Shown here: one piece after another, positions 28,262 through 36,482 of the stretch
How the letters are laid out: each line of letters opens with the position of its first letter
Numbering within the stretch: position 1 is the stretch's first letter
Source of the DNA: Mailhella sp.
Lineage (GTDB): Bacteria > Desulfobacterota > Desulfovibrionia > Desulfovibrionales > Desulfovibrionaceae
NCBI GenBank assembly: GCA_017408905.1
Contig: JAFQTU010000033.1
Location: 1 to 64,000 of the forward strand
Reading direction: 5' to 3'
DNA: 64,000 nt
Program-made: the position numbers and the translations under genes
Notes under the pieces: model-generated
Told to the model about the DNA's origin: nothing
Databases searched by the model: none
What the model saw: the letters and a program-made list of their open reading frames with translations, nothing else

Positions 28262-29203
28262 ATGAAAAACGCCAAGCGCTACCGCACGCTGGATAGCTGG
28301 CTCCGTTCCCGGCATGGGGAAAAAGTCCAGAAAATACCGCTGGATGCCGGTTCAGGCTGCCCGAACAGGGATGGCACGCTGGGTTCGGGCGGCTGTACTT
28401 TCTGCAACGCCGCCGGTTCAGGCCCGGGCCGCCCCTGCGAAAGCTTCCGCCAGCAGTGGGAATACTGGCGCGCCCGCCTTGCCCGCTCCCCCCGCACACG
28501 GAACGTGAAACGCTACCTCGGCTATATCCAGTCCTTCACCAACACCTACGGCCCAGCCTCGCGCCTTGCCGCCCTGCTGGGCGAACTGGAAGGCCTTCCC
28601 GGGCTTGCCGGGGCCTGCGTGGGAACGCGCCCGGACTGCGTGGACGAAGAGAAGATGGCGCTCATGGCCGCCGTGCCGTGGCCGGAATTCTGGCTGGAAC
28701 TGGGCGTGCAGTCCTGCCGGGACGACACCCTTGCCCGCATCAATCGCGGCCACAGCGCTTCCGATGCGGAAAAGGCCGTGCGCCTTGCCGCCGCCTATGG
28801 AGTGAAGACCTGCGTACACCTCATGGCCGGACTGCCCGGCGAAAGCGGGGAAGACTTCCTCGATACCGTGCGCTGGACGGCCTCCCTGCCCGTTCAGGGC
28901 GTGAAACTGCACAATCTCTACGTTCCGCAGGGCACGGCGCTGGAGCGGGAATGGAAAAACGGCGGCTACCGCCCGATGGAGCAGGAAGAGTATGTGGAAC
29001 TTGCGGCCCGTGCGCTCACGCTCCTGCCCTCTTCCGTGGTCATGCACCGCATCACGGCCGACCCCGCCCCCGGAGAGCTGGTCGCGCCGGGCTGGGCTAT
29101 GGACAAGGGCATCACCGTCATGCACATCGACAGGCTGATGGCCTATAACGACTGGTGGCAGGGCAAGGACTGCGACGCGAAGGACGCCGATCCCTTCTTA
29201 TAG
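28262..29203 (+). CDS. Radical SAM protein, YhcC/TIGR01212 family
   Basis: 313 residues. The iron-sulfur site is the expanded CPNRDGTLGSGGCTFC (C-x13-C-x2-C) near residue 33, characteristic of the YhcC/TIGR01212 family and not the usual C-x3-C-x2-C. Other family marks are YIQSFTNTYGP, VGTRPDCVDEEK, ELGVQS and HLMAGLPGE. Its reaction is not established; the family is related to Elp3-type enzymes. It starts 73 bases from mreB on the other strand. Only a weak ribosome site is visible. Confidence 0.9.
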   Translation: MKNAKRYRTLDSWLRSRHGEKVQKIPLDAGSGCPNRDGTLGSGGCTFCNAAGSGPGRPCESFRQQWEYWRARLARSPRTRNVKRYLGYIQSFTNTYGPASRLAALLGELEGLPGLAGACVGTRPDCVDEEKMALMAAVPWPEFWLELGVQSCRDDTLARINRGHSASDAEKAVRLAAAYGVKTCVHLMAGLPGESGEDFLDTVRWTASLPVQGVKLHNLYVPQGTALEREWKNGGYRPMEQEEYVELAARALTLLPSSVVMHRITADPAPGELVAPGWAMDKGITVMHIDRLMAYNDWWQGKDCDAKDADPFL

Positions 29204-29220
29204 GATGGAAGAACGGGGAA

Positions 29221-30408
29221 TTATTCCGCCCCGCCCTCTTCCGCCTTTTTCTGGTGGCAGGCTTCGGGCCCGGCGTTCGCGGCGCGTTCCGGCGTGAACT
29301 TGGGCAGGCGGCTGATGGCCTCGCACTGCATGGAGCGCAGGCGCTTGCCGGACTGCTCGCCACGGTTCCGCCATTCCTCGGGCAGGTGCACCTTGAGCAT
29401 GGCCGCCATGTCGCGTTCGGCCATAGGTTCCCAGTCCCATCCGCCGTCCGCTCCGGCAAGCAGCCAGAAATCATGGCCGAGGTGGGCCTCCCGCAGTTTG
29501 CAGAGCATATCGCGCCGCGTGCCGGAACGCAAAGAACCGTACATTCCGCCCTTCATGTGGAGCACCGTGCCCACCACGCCCGCACGAATCCAGCGCGAAG
29601 GCAGGCAGAGGCGCTGGCCCAGTTCCTTCACCAGCTCCACGCCCTTGGTCTCGTGCCCGTAGTGATGGGGCAGGATGGCCTCTTCGGTGCGTATCTTGCC
29701 AAGGTCGTGGCAGAGGCCCATCCACACGGCCAGCGGATGCCCGGCACAGCGGTCCATGACTTCGAAGGTATGCTCGAGCACGGAATTGTCGTGCCACGGG
29801 AGCGGCCCTGCCGGGATGTCGGCGGCGGGAGCGAGCTCTTCGAACCACGGGCGCAGGCAGTCCGCCTCGTGGAGCACACGGAAGAAGCGCGAAGGGACGG
29901 GGGCGGCAAAGGCGCGCATCACCTCGCGCCCCACGCGTTCGCGCGGCAGTTCGCCAAGGGCCTTGCCGCAGCACTTCGCAAAGGCGCGCATGGTGTCCAT
30001 GGTTTCGGGGGCGATGGAGAAATCCGGCATTTCGGCGGCAAAGCGCGCCAGACGGAAGACGCGGAGCGGGTCGCGCACAAGGGCCTCGTCGGAAGCAAGG
30101 CGGAGCACCCTGCCCTTCATGTCCTCGATGAAGCGGGGGTGGCAGACGAAGCGCCCCTCGGCATCGAAGCCGGAAGCGTTGATGGTCAGGTCGCGGGCGA
30201 GCATATCGTTTTCGGGGCTCTCTTCCAGCGCGGTGAATTCCGAAGCCCCGACCAGCCAGATGTCCAGCCCGTTCCCCGTATTGCGCGCATCGGGGAAGCA
30301 CTGTAAAAACGATTCAGCGCCCCCACCGAACGAGATGTCCACATCATGCACCGGGCGCCCCGCCAACAGGTCGCGCACCGCGCCGCCTACCACATACCAG
30401 TCTGCCAT
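29221..30408 (-). CDS. cca: tRNA nucleotidyltransferase / poly(A) polymerase family with HD domain
   Basis: 395 residues from the ATG at 30408 (AAGGA 7 bases upstream). The N-terminal nucleotidyltransferase head has YVVGGAVRDLLAG and the acidic catalytic pair HDVDISF, then ARDLTINASGFD and the RDPLRVFRLARFAAE neck. A C-terminal HD phosphohydrolase domain reads WMGLCHDLGK. This bacterial class-II plan adds or repairs the CCA end of tRNAs. Its start codon overlaps that of birA by 2 bases on the opposite strand, leaving no room for a promoter between them. It converges on the radical SAM gene. Confidence 0.9.
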   Translation of the reverse strand: MADWYVVGGAVRDLLAGRPVHDVDISFGGGAESFLQCFPDARNTGNGLDIWLVGASEFTALEESPENDMLARDLTINASGFDAEGRFVCHPRFIEDMKGRVLRLASDEALVRDPLRVFRLARFAAEMPDFSIAPETMDTMRAFAKCCGKALGELPRERVGREVMRAFAAPVPSRFFRVLHEADCLRPWFEELAPAADIPAGPLPWHDNSVLEHTFEVMDRCAGHPLAVWMGLCHDLGKIRTEEAILPHHYGHETKGVELVKELGQRLCLPSRWIRAGVVGTVLHMKGGMYGSLRSGTRRDMLCKLREAHLGHDFWLLAGADGGWDWEPMAERDMAAMLKVHLPEEWRNRGEQSGKRLRSMQCEAISRLPKFTPERAANAGPEACHQKKAEEGGAE

Positions 30409-31453
30409 GAACCATCCTTCTGTTCTACGTCTGCTCCACACGGGGCTCTGCACCGCTTCCGGCACAGGCCTTGCCGCGCCCTTCGGGCTGGAAGGGCTTT
30501 ACGCCTCGCCTCTCGCCCCCTCCCCGAACTTCGACGAGTCTAACTGGTCCCTGCATCAGGAAGGGGGGCTTTCGTGGCTCGAATGCGCTGTTCCGGGCCT
30601 GCCCGCGCCAGTGTACATGACAGGGGCCGCCAGCTCAAGCCTCGATATCGCCAGCGCCCTCCACGAACGCGGGCTCCTCCCGGAATGGGCCTCGGTGCTC
30701 TGCCTTTCCCAGAGCGCCGGGCGCGGGCAGATGCGCCGGGCATGGGCCTCCCCGGAGGGCAATATCTACGCGGCGCTCCGCCTGCCGGATTCCGGCCCCT
30801 TCGCCACCTTTGCCGCCGCCCCGGCCATCGGCGGCCTGATGGCCGAAGCCCTGCACTGCGAAGGCTTCCCCGTCCTGCTCAAGTGGCCGAACGACCTTCT
30901 CCAGCCTGCGGAAGGCATGGCTGAGGGCCTGCTCCCGGGCCGGGACGAGTGCCGCAAGGTGGGCGGCATCCTCCTTGAAGAGCGGCGCGGCGCGCTCGTC
31001 GCGGGCATAGGCCTCAACATAGCCAGCGCGCCCGATTCTTCAACCCTACGTGATAACTACGCTTTTTCCGCTGGTATTATCCACTCGCCCCAAAAAGCGG
31101 CGCAAAATCGCATAAACTGTGAAAAAGCCAACAAATCCAGCGCTTCCGAAATGATTTTTCCCCTGTGGAAACGTCTTGTCGAGCGCATTTTTTCTTGCTA
31201 TGCCTATTCTTCCGACCCTGCCTTATGGTGGCCCGCTCTGGCCGAAAAATACCTGGCCTTCCGCGGCTGCCGCGTCTTCCTGGCCGATGCCTGCCCCGAA
31301 GACGACACTATGGCAAGAGTCCCTTGTGAGGGCATAGTCGACGGCGTGACCCCTTCCGGCGCGCTTCGCCTCAGATCAGAACACGGAATGGAAAGCTATC
31401 TCGGAGGTTCCCTGCTCCCAAGGCAGGGCAAGCCCCCTTTCAGCGGAGAATAA
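30407..31453 (+). CDS. birA: Biotin-protein ligase
   Basis: 348 residues from ATG 30407. The ligase core is complete: SQSAGRGQMRRAWASPEGNIY (biotinyl-AMP loop, with QMRR where RRGR is usual, near 105), KWPNDLL, KVGGILLEERRG and GIGLNI. There is no N-terminal winged helix, so it cannot be a BirA-type repressor; an N-terminal 70-residue domain of unknown origin precedes the core. The start has no good ribosome site and overlaps the cca start. A visibly AT-rich stretch (about 31030-31210) sits between core and C-terminal domain. It ends 3 bases before pyc, whose product it should biotinylate. Confidence 0.9.
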   Translation: MNHPSVLRLLHTGLCTASGTGLAAPFGLEGLYASPLAPSPNFDESNWSLHQEGGLSWLECAVPGLPAPVYMTGAASSSLDIASALHERGLLPEWASVLCLSQSAGRGQMRRAWASPEGNIYAALRLPDSGPFATFAAAPAIGGLMAEALHCEGFPVLLKWPNDLLQPAEGMAEGLLPGRDECRKVGGILLEERRGALVAGIGLNIASAPDSSTLRDNYAFSAGIIHSPQKAAQNRINCEKANKSSASEMIFPLWKRLVERIFSCYAYSSDPALWWPALAEKYLAFRGCRVFLADACPEDDTMARVPCEGIVDGVTPSGALRLRSEHGMESYLGGSLLPRQGKPPFSGE

Positions 31454-31456
31454 ACG

Positions 31457-34400
31457 ATGTCTGCTAAGACCATGGAACAGGTACAGGCCGAGCTCAGGGG
31501 CAAAGCCATACTCGTAGCCAACCGCGGCATCCCGGCGCGCCGTATCTGCCGCGCCATTCGTGAGCGTTTCGGTGCCGTGGCCGTGATGACCGCCACCGAC
31601 GTGGACAAGACCTCCCCTGCGGCCTCCGCCGCTCAGGAGCTCATGCTTCTCGGCCCCACCCCCAGCGCCTACCTCGACCTCGACCTTATCATCAGCAAGG
31701 CCAAGGCCCGCGGCATCGTGGGCATCCATCCCGGCTGGGGCTTCGCCTCTGAAGACGACAGCTTCCCCCGCAAGTGCGAAGAATCCAGCATCAACTTCAT
31801 CGGCTCCACCTGCGAGTCCATGAACCTGCTCGGCAACAAGGTACAGGCCCGCAACCTTGCCATGCGCCTTGGCGTGCCCGTTGTTCCCGGCTCCGAAGGC
31901 GCCGTGGACATCGAGGGCGCGCGCGATATCATCAAGAAGATCGGCCTTCCCGTCATGCTCAAGGCCGAAGGCGGCGGCGGTGGCCGCGGCATCTTCGTCA
32001 TCCGCACCATGCAGGAACTCGAAGACGCCTTCGTGAAGGCCTCCACGCTGGCCGAAGCCTCCTTCGGCAACCCCCGCCTCTTCGTGGAGCGCTACCTCGA
32101 GAACGTGCGCCACATCGAGATTCAGGTCATCGCCGACAAGTACGGCAACGTCTTCGCCTTCGACGAACGCGACTGCACCGTTCAGCGCAACCATCAGAAG
32201 CTGGTGGAGATCACCCCCTCCCCCTGGCCCCGCATGACTGTGGAGCTGCGCGAACAGCTTAAGGCATACGCCCGCAAGCTGGTCAAGGCCGTGAACTACC
32301 ACTCCCTTGCCACGGTGGAATTCCTCGTCACCCGCGACGGCACGCCCTACATGATCGAAGTGAACACCCGCCTGCAGGTGGAACACGGCATCACCGAAGC
32401 CCGCTACGGCATCGACCTTGTGGAAGCGCAGATAGCCATCGCCTTCGGTGCGGAACTGCCCTTCAACGAAGAGAACACCCAGCCGCAGAACTGGGCCATG
32501 CAGGTGCGCATCAACTGCGAAGACCCGCAGAACGGCTTCACCCCCAACTGCGGCCGTGTGGACCGCTACGTCTCCCCCGGCGGCCCCGGCATCCGTCTGG
32601 ACTCCAACCTCTGCGCCGGCTACGACTTCCCCTCCAACTACGATTCCGCCGGCTCCCTGCTCATCGCCTTCGGCCGCAGCTGGGAACGCATCCTCGGCAT
32701 CATGGACCGCGCGCTGGAGGAATACACCATCTCCGGCATCAAGACGACCCTGCCCTTCTATCGCCACATCCTTGAGAACGAAGAATTCCGCAAGGCCGAC
32801 TTCGACACCAACTTCGTGGCCAACACCGCCGAGCTCTTCAACTACGAAGACCTTGCCCCCGAAGGCGAACGCCTGAGCCGCCTTGTGGCCGAGATTTCCG
32901 CCAAGGGCTACAACCCCTATGTGAACCTCGGCAAGTACCGCACCGTGGATACCCCGCGCCTGCCGGAATTCAACCCCGTGCTCCCGCACATCTCCGGTTC
33001 GGACCGCTACGCCCCCAGCCCCTACCCCCATCGCCGCACCGAACTGCTCGAGTTCCTGCGCGATTCCAAGGCTGTGCACTTCACGGACACCACCACCCGC
33101 GACATGACGCAGTCCAATACCGGCAACCGCTTCCGCCTTGCCGAAGACGCCCTCATCGGCCCGTATCTGGACTCCTGCAACTTCTTCTCCATGGAGAACG
33201 ACGGCGGCGCACACTTCCATGTGGCCATGATGGCCAACATGACCTACCCCTTTGCCGAGGCGCAGGCATGGAACCGCTTCGCCCCCAAAACGCTGAAGCA
33301 GCTCCTTGTGCGCTCCACCAACGTGCTCGGCTACGCGCCCCAGCCCCGCAACGTGATGAACATCACCGGCGAAATGATCTGCGACAATTACCAGATCATC
33401 CGCTGCTTCGACTTCCTCAACGATATGCGCAATATGCGCCCGCTGGCCGAAGTCGCCCTCTCGCGTGACGACGTGGTCTTCGAACCCGCCCTGTCCATCT
33501 CCGTGGCCAAGGGCTTCGACGTCGACCACTACCTCGACGTCACCGCCGCCACGCTGGACATGGTGGGCAAGATAGCGGGCTGCACGCAGAAGGACGCCTC
33601 GCGCCTGATCATCCTCGGCCTGAAGGACATGGCCGGCGTGTGCTCGCCCACCTTCATCACCAAGCTGGTCTCCGCCCTCAAGAAGCGCTGGCCCGATCTG
33701 GTCCTGCACTTCCACCGCCACGCCACCGACGGCCTCTTCGTGCCTTCGGCCGGTGCGGCCGCCAAGGCAGGCGCGCAGATCATCGACACCGGCCTCGGTG
33801 CCGCCGTGCGCACCTATGGTCAGGGCGACCTGCTCGCCACCGTGGCCTACATGGAGAACGAGCTGGGCCTCAAGACCATTATCAACAAGGATATGGTCCA
33901 GCAGGCCAACTTCGTGCTGAAGCAGATCATGCCCTTCTACGACCGCTACTGCTCGCCCTACTTCCAGGGCACGGACTATTCCGTGGTTTCGCACTGCATG
34001 CCCGGCGGCGCTACCTCGTCGTCTCAGGAAGGCGCCATGAAGCAGGGCTATATCCAGCTTCTGCCCTACATGCTGCGCTTCCTTGCCGCCATCCGCCAGA
34101 TCGTGCGCTACCACGACGTAACGCCCGGCTCCCAGATCACCTGGAACACCGCCTTCCTCGCCATCACCAACGCCTACAAGCGCAGTGGCGAAAAGGGCGT
34201 GCAGCAGCTCCTCAAGATTGCCGAGACCGTGGCCGTCACCCCTGAAGAGCAGATGGACGACGACCTCAAGATCCAGCGCCTTGAAATCTACCGCGACTGC
34301 AACGACGCCTTCCGCAACCTCCTGCTCGGCAAGTTCGGCAAGCTGCCCCTCGGCTGGCCCGAAGACTGGGTGTACGAAAGCGCCTTCGGCCCCGATATGT

Positions 34401-35158
34401 ACCGCAACGCCCTTTCCAGCCGCACCGAGGATTCCCCCCTCGACCAGCTCAAGGACGTGGACATCGCTAAGGAAGCCAAGGCCTGCGCCGACATCCTGAA
34501 GCATACTCCCACGCAGGAAGAGCTGGTGATGTACCTGAACCACCCCGGCGACGCCGTGAAGACCATCCAGTTCGTGAAGAAGTACGGCGACCCGAACCGC
34601 CTGCCCCTGCACGTGTGGTTCGAAGGCCTGAAGCCCGGTCAGGAACTGCAGTTCACCGACTCCAGCCGCAAGCCGCATAAGATGACCATCTTCCGCGTCA
34701 GCCCCGTGACCGACCACGGCACGGTGAACGTGCGCTACACCTTCGACTCCACCGTCATGCTTCAGGAAGTCAAGGTGGCCGAAGGCCATGCCCAGCAGAC
34801 CGACACCGCTATGGCCGACGGCAACAACCCCTACCACATCGGCGCGCCCTCCAACGGCGACCTGTGGGTGGTGCACGTGAAGCCCGGCGACATCGTGAAG
34901 GCGGGCGAGGAAGTGTTCAACATCTCCATCATGAAGCAGGAAAAGGCCGTGTACGCCCCCTGCGACGGCATCGTGAAGCGCGTGCTCAAGAGCGCCGACT
35001 ACCAGACTACCCGCAAGATGACCCCCGTGCGCGAAGGCGAACTCATCATCGAGCTCGGCCCGTGCCCGATGGTCTGCTCCAACCCCGAATGCGGCAAGGC
35101 CCTGCCTTCCGCCGCCATGAACTTCTGCCCGTGGTGCGGCAGCCCCATCGAGAAGTAA
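31457..35158 (+). CDS. pyc: Pyruvate carboxylase with C-terminal zinc ribbon
   Basis: 1233 residues. It makes oxaloacetate from pyruvate and bicarbonate. Order: biotin carboxylase (about 15-480: VANRGIPARRICRA, the GGGGGRGIF loop, EVNTRLQVEHGITEA), carboxyltransferase TIM barrel (about 530-840, opening TDTTTRDMTQSNTGNRFR), allosteric region, biotinyl domain (about 1120-1190). The biotinyl lysine is K1160 in IMKQ rather than MKM. After the biotinyl domain comes an extra four-cysteine ribbon, CSNPEC...CPWC (about 1204-1228), not part of classical Pyc. AGCGGAGA precedes the ATG, 3 bases after birA. Confidence 0.94.
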   Translation: MSAKTMEQVQAELRGKAILVANRGIPARRICRAIRERFGAVAVMTATDVDKTSPAASAAQELMLLGPTPSAYLDLDLIISKAKARGIVGIHPGWGFASEDDSFPRKCEESSINFIGSTCESMNLLGNKVQARNLAMRLGVPVVPGSEGAVDIEGARDIIKKIGLPVMLKAEGGGGGRGIFVIRTMQELEDAFVKASTLAEASFGNPRLFVERYLENVRHIEIQVIADKYGNVFAFDERDCTVQRNHQKLVEITPSPWPRMTVELREQLKAYARKLVKAVNYHSLATVEFLVTRDGTPYMIEVNTRLQVEHGITEARYGIDLVEAQIAIAFGAELPFNEENTQPQNWAMQVRINCEDPQNGFTPNCGRVDRYVSPGGPGIRLDSNLCAGYDFPSNYDSAGSLLIAFGRSWERILGIMDRALEEYTISGIKTTLPFYRHILENEEFRKADFDTNFVANTAELFNYEDLAPEGERLSRLVAEISAKGYNPYVNLGKYRTVDTPRLPEFNPVLPHISGSDRYAPSPYPHRRTELLEFLRDSKAVHFTDTTTRDMTQSNTGNRFRLAEDALIGPYLDSCNFFSMENDGGAHFHVAMMANMTYPFAEAQAWNRFAPKTLKQLLVRSTNVLGYAPQPRNVMNITGEMICDNYQIIRCFDFLNDMRNMRPLAEVALSRDDVVFEPALSISVAKGFDVDHYLDVTAATLDMVGKIAGCTQKDASRLIILGLKDMAGVCSPTFITKLVSALKKRWPDLVLHFHRHATDGLFVPSAGAAAKAGAQIIDTGLGAAVRTYGQGDLLATVAYMENELGLKTIINKDMVQQANFVLKQIMPFYDRYCSPYFQGTDYSVVSHCMPGGATSSSQEGAMKQGYIQLLPYMLRFLAAIRQIVRYHDVTPGSQITWNTAFLAITNAYKRSGEKGVQQLLKIAETVAVTPEEQMDDDLKIQRLEIYRDCNDAFRNLLLGKFGKLPLGWPEDWVYESAFGPDMYRNALSSRTEDSPLDQLKDVDIAKEAKACADILKHTPTQEELVMYLNHPGDAVKTIQFVKKYGDPNRLPLHVWFEGLKPGQELQFTDSSRKPHKMTIFRVSPVTDHGTVNVRYTFDSTVMLQEVKVAEGHAQQTDTAMADGNNPYHIGAPSNGDLWVVHVKPGDIVKAGEEVFNISIMKQEKAVYAPCDGIVKRVLKSADYQTTRKMTPVREGELIIELGPCPMVCSNPECGKALPSAAMNFCPWCGSPIEK

Positions 35159-35205
35159 TGGCCTGACCATAGCAAAATCCGGAGGGCCGCCCCTCCGGGC
35201 AAACG

Positions 35206-35250
35206 AAGAACGTGCCGAGTCCGATATTCCGGGCTTGGCACGTTCTTTGT
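35206..35250 (+). terminator. Terminator after pyc
   Basis: AAGAACGTGCC(G)AG pairs with CT(T)GGCACGTTCTT around a 14-base loop and is followed by TTGT. A second, GC-rich stem (CCGGAGG/CCTCCGG, 35180-35198) precedes it. Confidence 0.85.
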
Positions 35251-35367
35251 CATGCAGGGCTAAAAAGTTTTTGATATCATCCTGATACTGGCTTGGCCCG
35301 CCTTCGGTGCGGCGCTTTCCTGCGGCATTCCTCGTCAGGCGGAAACGCCGCGCCCGCCCGAAACGCC

Positions 35368-35414
35368 AAACGCGACCCCTGCCGCCTTCCAGCGGCAGAG
35401 ATCGCGTTTTCGTA
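35368..35414. terminator. Terminator downstream of the bacterioferritin gene
   Basis: AACGCGA and TCGCGTT flank an inner CTGCCGC/GCGGCAG stem, with TTTT after the plus-strand stem and TTT after the minus-strand stem. It lies 28 bases past the bacterioferritin stop and probably works on the minus strand. Confidence 0.65.
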
Positions 35415-35441
35415 TCTGCGAGGCCGAAACGGCCGTCTCTG

Positions 35442-35975
35442 TTAGTTCGCGCCCTGATTCAGCACAAAGCCCTTGCTGGCGCCGCCGGTAGAGGCGGACG
35501 TGCCTGCGATCTTGGACAGGTAGGTGTCGCCAAGGGTCTCGATATGGCCGCTCACGTTGTCGAAGTAGTTCATGTGGGCCTGCTCTTCCTCGATGATCGT
35601 GTCGAAGAGCTTGGCGGTGAGGATGTCGCCGTTTTCAGCGCATTCCTTGCGGAGCATGTTGTACACGTAGATGGTGTCGTCTTCGGCGGTGGCGTCGGAC
35701 GTGAAAATGGTCTGCACGTCCTGGCCCTTGACCACCTTGGCGGCAAGTTCGCTGGTAGGTTCGCCGCCCAGTTCCTTGATGCGTTCGGCGAACATTTCGC
35801 AGTGGCGCATCTCGTCGATGGCGATGAGCTTCATGTTCATGGCCAGTTCGCCATAATCCTTGTCGTCAAGGTTATAGTGCTGGTTCATGTACTGGTGGAT
35901 GGCATGGAGTTCCATGCTTCTGGCTTTGTTGAGGGCGGCTATGACATTGACCTTGCGTTCTTCACGAGAGACCAT
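35442..35975 (-). CDS. bfr: Bacterioferritin
   Basis: 177 residues forming a four-helix bundle that stores iron in a 24-mer. Ferroxidase ligands are visible: Glu in ARSMELHAIHQYM, Glu-x2-His in the DEMRH block, a further Glu in DDTIYVYN, and Glu-x2-His in EEEQAHMNYFD. The Met of DEMRH corresponds to the haem-binding Met of bacterioferritin, which in Desulfovibrio desulfuricans carries iron-coproporphyrin III, as I recall. The last 25 residues are a Gly/Ser tail. AGGAGGA lies upstream of the ATG. Monocistronic. Confidence 0.9.
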   Translation of the reverse strand: MVSREERKVNVIAALNKARSMELHAIHQYMNQHYNLDDKDYGELAMNMKLIAIDEMRHCEMFAERIKELGGEPTSELAAKVVKGQDVQTIFTSDATAEDDTIYVYNMLRKECAENGDILTAKLFDTIIEEEQAHMNYFDNVSGHIETLGDTYLSKIAGTSASTGGASKGFVLNQGAN

Positions 35976-36004
35976 AGGGGAATCCTCCTTGTTTACTTGG
36001 CGAA

Positions 36005-36033
36005 ATGATACGACAAATCACCAGACAAGTCCA
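36005..36033 (-). promoter_or_regulatory. Probable bfr promoter
   Basis: On the minus strand TGGACT (36028-36033), 17 bases and TATCAT (36005-36010), about 30 bases from the bfr ATG. Confidence 0.5.
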
Positions 36034-36065
36034 TTGGAGAATCGGTATTCCCCCCTCCCCCATGC

Positions 36066-36101
36066 GAAAAGCCCCGCCTCCCAAGAGGGAAACGGGGCTT
36101 C
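36066..36101 (-). terminator. Terminator after tyrS-ThiS-like
   Basis: AAGCCCCG pairs with CGGGGCTT around CCTCCC/GAGGGA; on the minus strand it ends in TTTT. Confidence 0.8.
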
Positions 36102-36110
36102 GTTCGTAAG

Positions 36111-36124
36111 TTAGATGCGTCTTA
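36111..36124. repeat. Copy of the 14-bp motif at the ThiS-like stop
   Basis: TTAGATGCGTCTTA. The TAA stop of the minus-strand gene is its last three bases; the flanking AACTTAC is shared with the grpE copy's AACTTGC. Confidence 0.55.
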
Positions 36125-36481
36125 CCCGCTGGACATCACCTTGCGCACAAGGATGCGCTGATTCGGGTAGAGCGGCGTGTCGGGCGTGAGCAGGGTGTCG
36201 CCGCAGGCCACGATGGCCGTGGCCTTGCGCAGGCCGAGGGTATCGAGCAGGCGCTCCACGTTCTTGGCCTTGTGGCGCGGCACGTCCAGTTCCTGCTCTT
36301 CGGGCTGGAACAGCACGTGCACCACCTTCACGGGCCACGGCTGGCCGGGTTCGGGCTGGGGGCCGTCCTTGAGCTTGGAGCGGCCTTCGGGCGTCATCAG
36401 CTCGGGGTCGCGGTAGGGGCAGCGGCCGGGGCAGCGGTCGGCGGCACAGCGGCCAAAGGGTTCGGGCTTGATATCCTTCAT
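36122..36481 (-). CDS. Beta-grasp (ThiS/MoaD-like) sulfur-carrier-type protein with Cys-rich head
   Basis: 119 residues. The first third holds three cysteines (CAADRCPGRC), which could bind zinc or an iron-sulfur cluster. The rest (about 50-119) reads like a ubiquitin-like ThiS/MoaD fold: PVKVVHVLFQPEEQELDV, VERLLDTLGLRKATAIVACG, TPLYPNQRILVRKVMSSG. The C-terminus is Ser-Gly rather than the Gly-Gly used for thiocarboxylation, so sulfur carriage is uncertain. It starts 1 base after the tyrS stop, so it shares the tyrS transcript; a link to tRNA thiolation is attractive but unproven. Confidence 0.75.
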   Translation of the reverse strand: MKDIKPEPFGRCAADRCPGRCPYRDPELMTPEGRSKLKDGPQPEPGQPWPVKVVHVLFQPEEQELDVPRHKAKNVERLLDTLGLRKATAIVACGDTLLTPDTPLYPNQRILVRKVMSSG

Positions 36482-36482
36482 G

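Noticed and set aside
31376-35170. Open frame of 1264 codons on the minus strand across pyc
   Set aside because: Antisense to pyruvate carboxylase, whose domains and motifs are complete on the plus strand.
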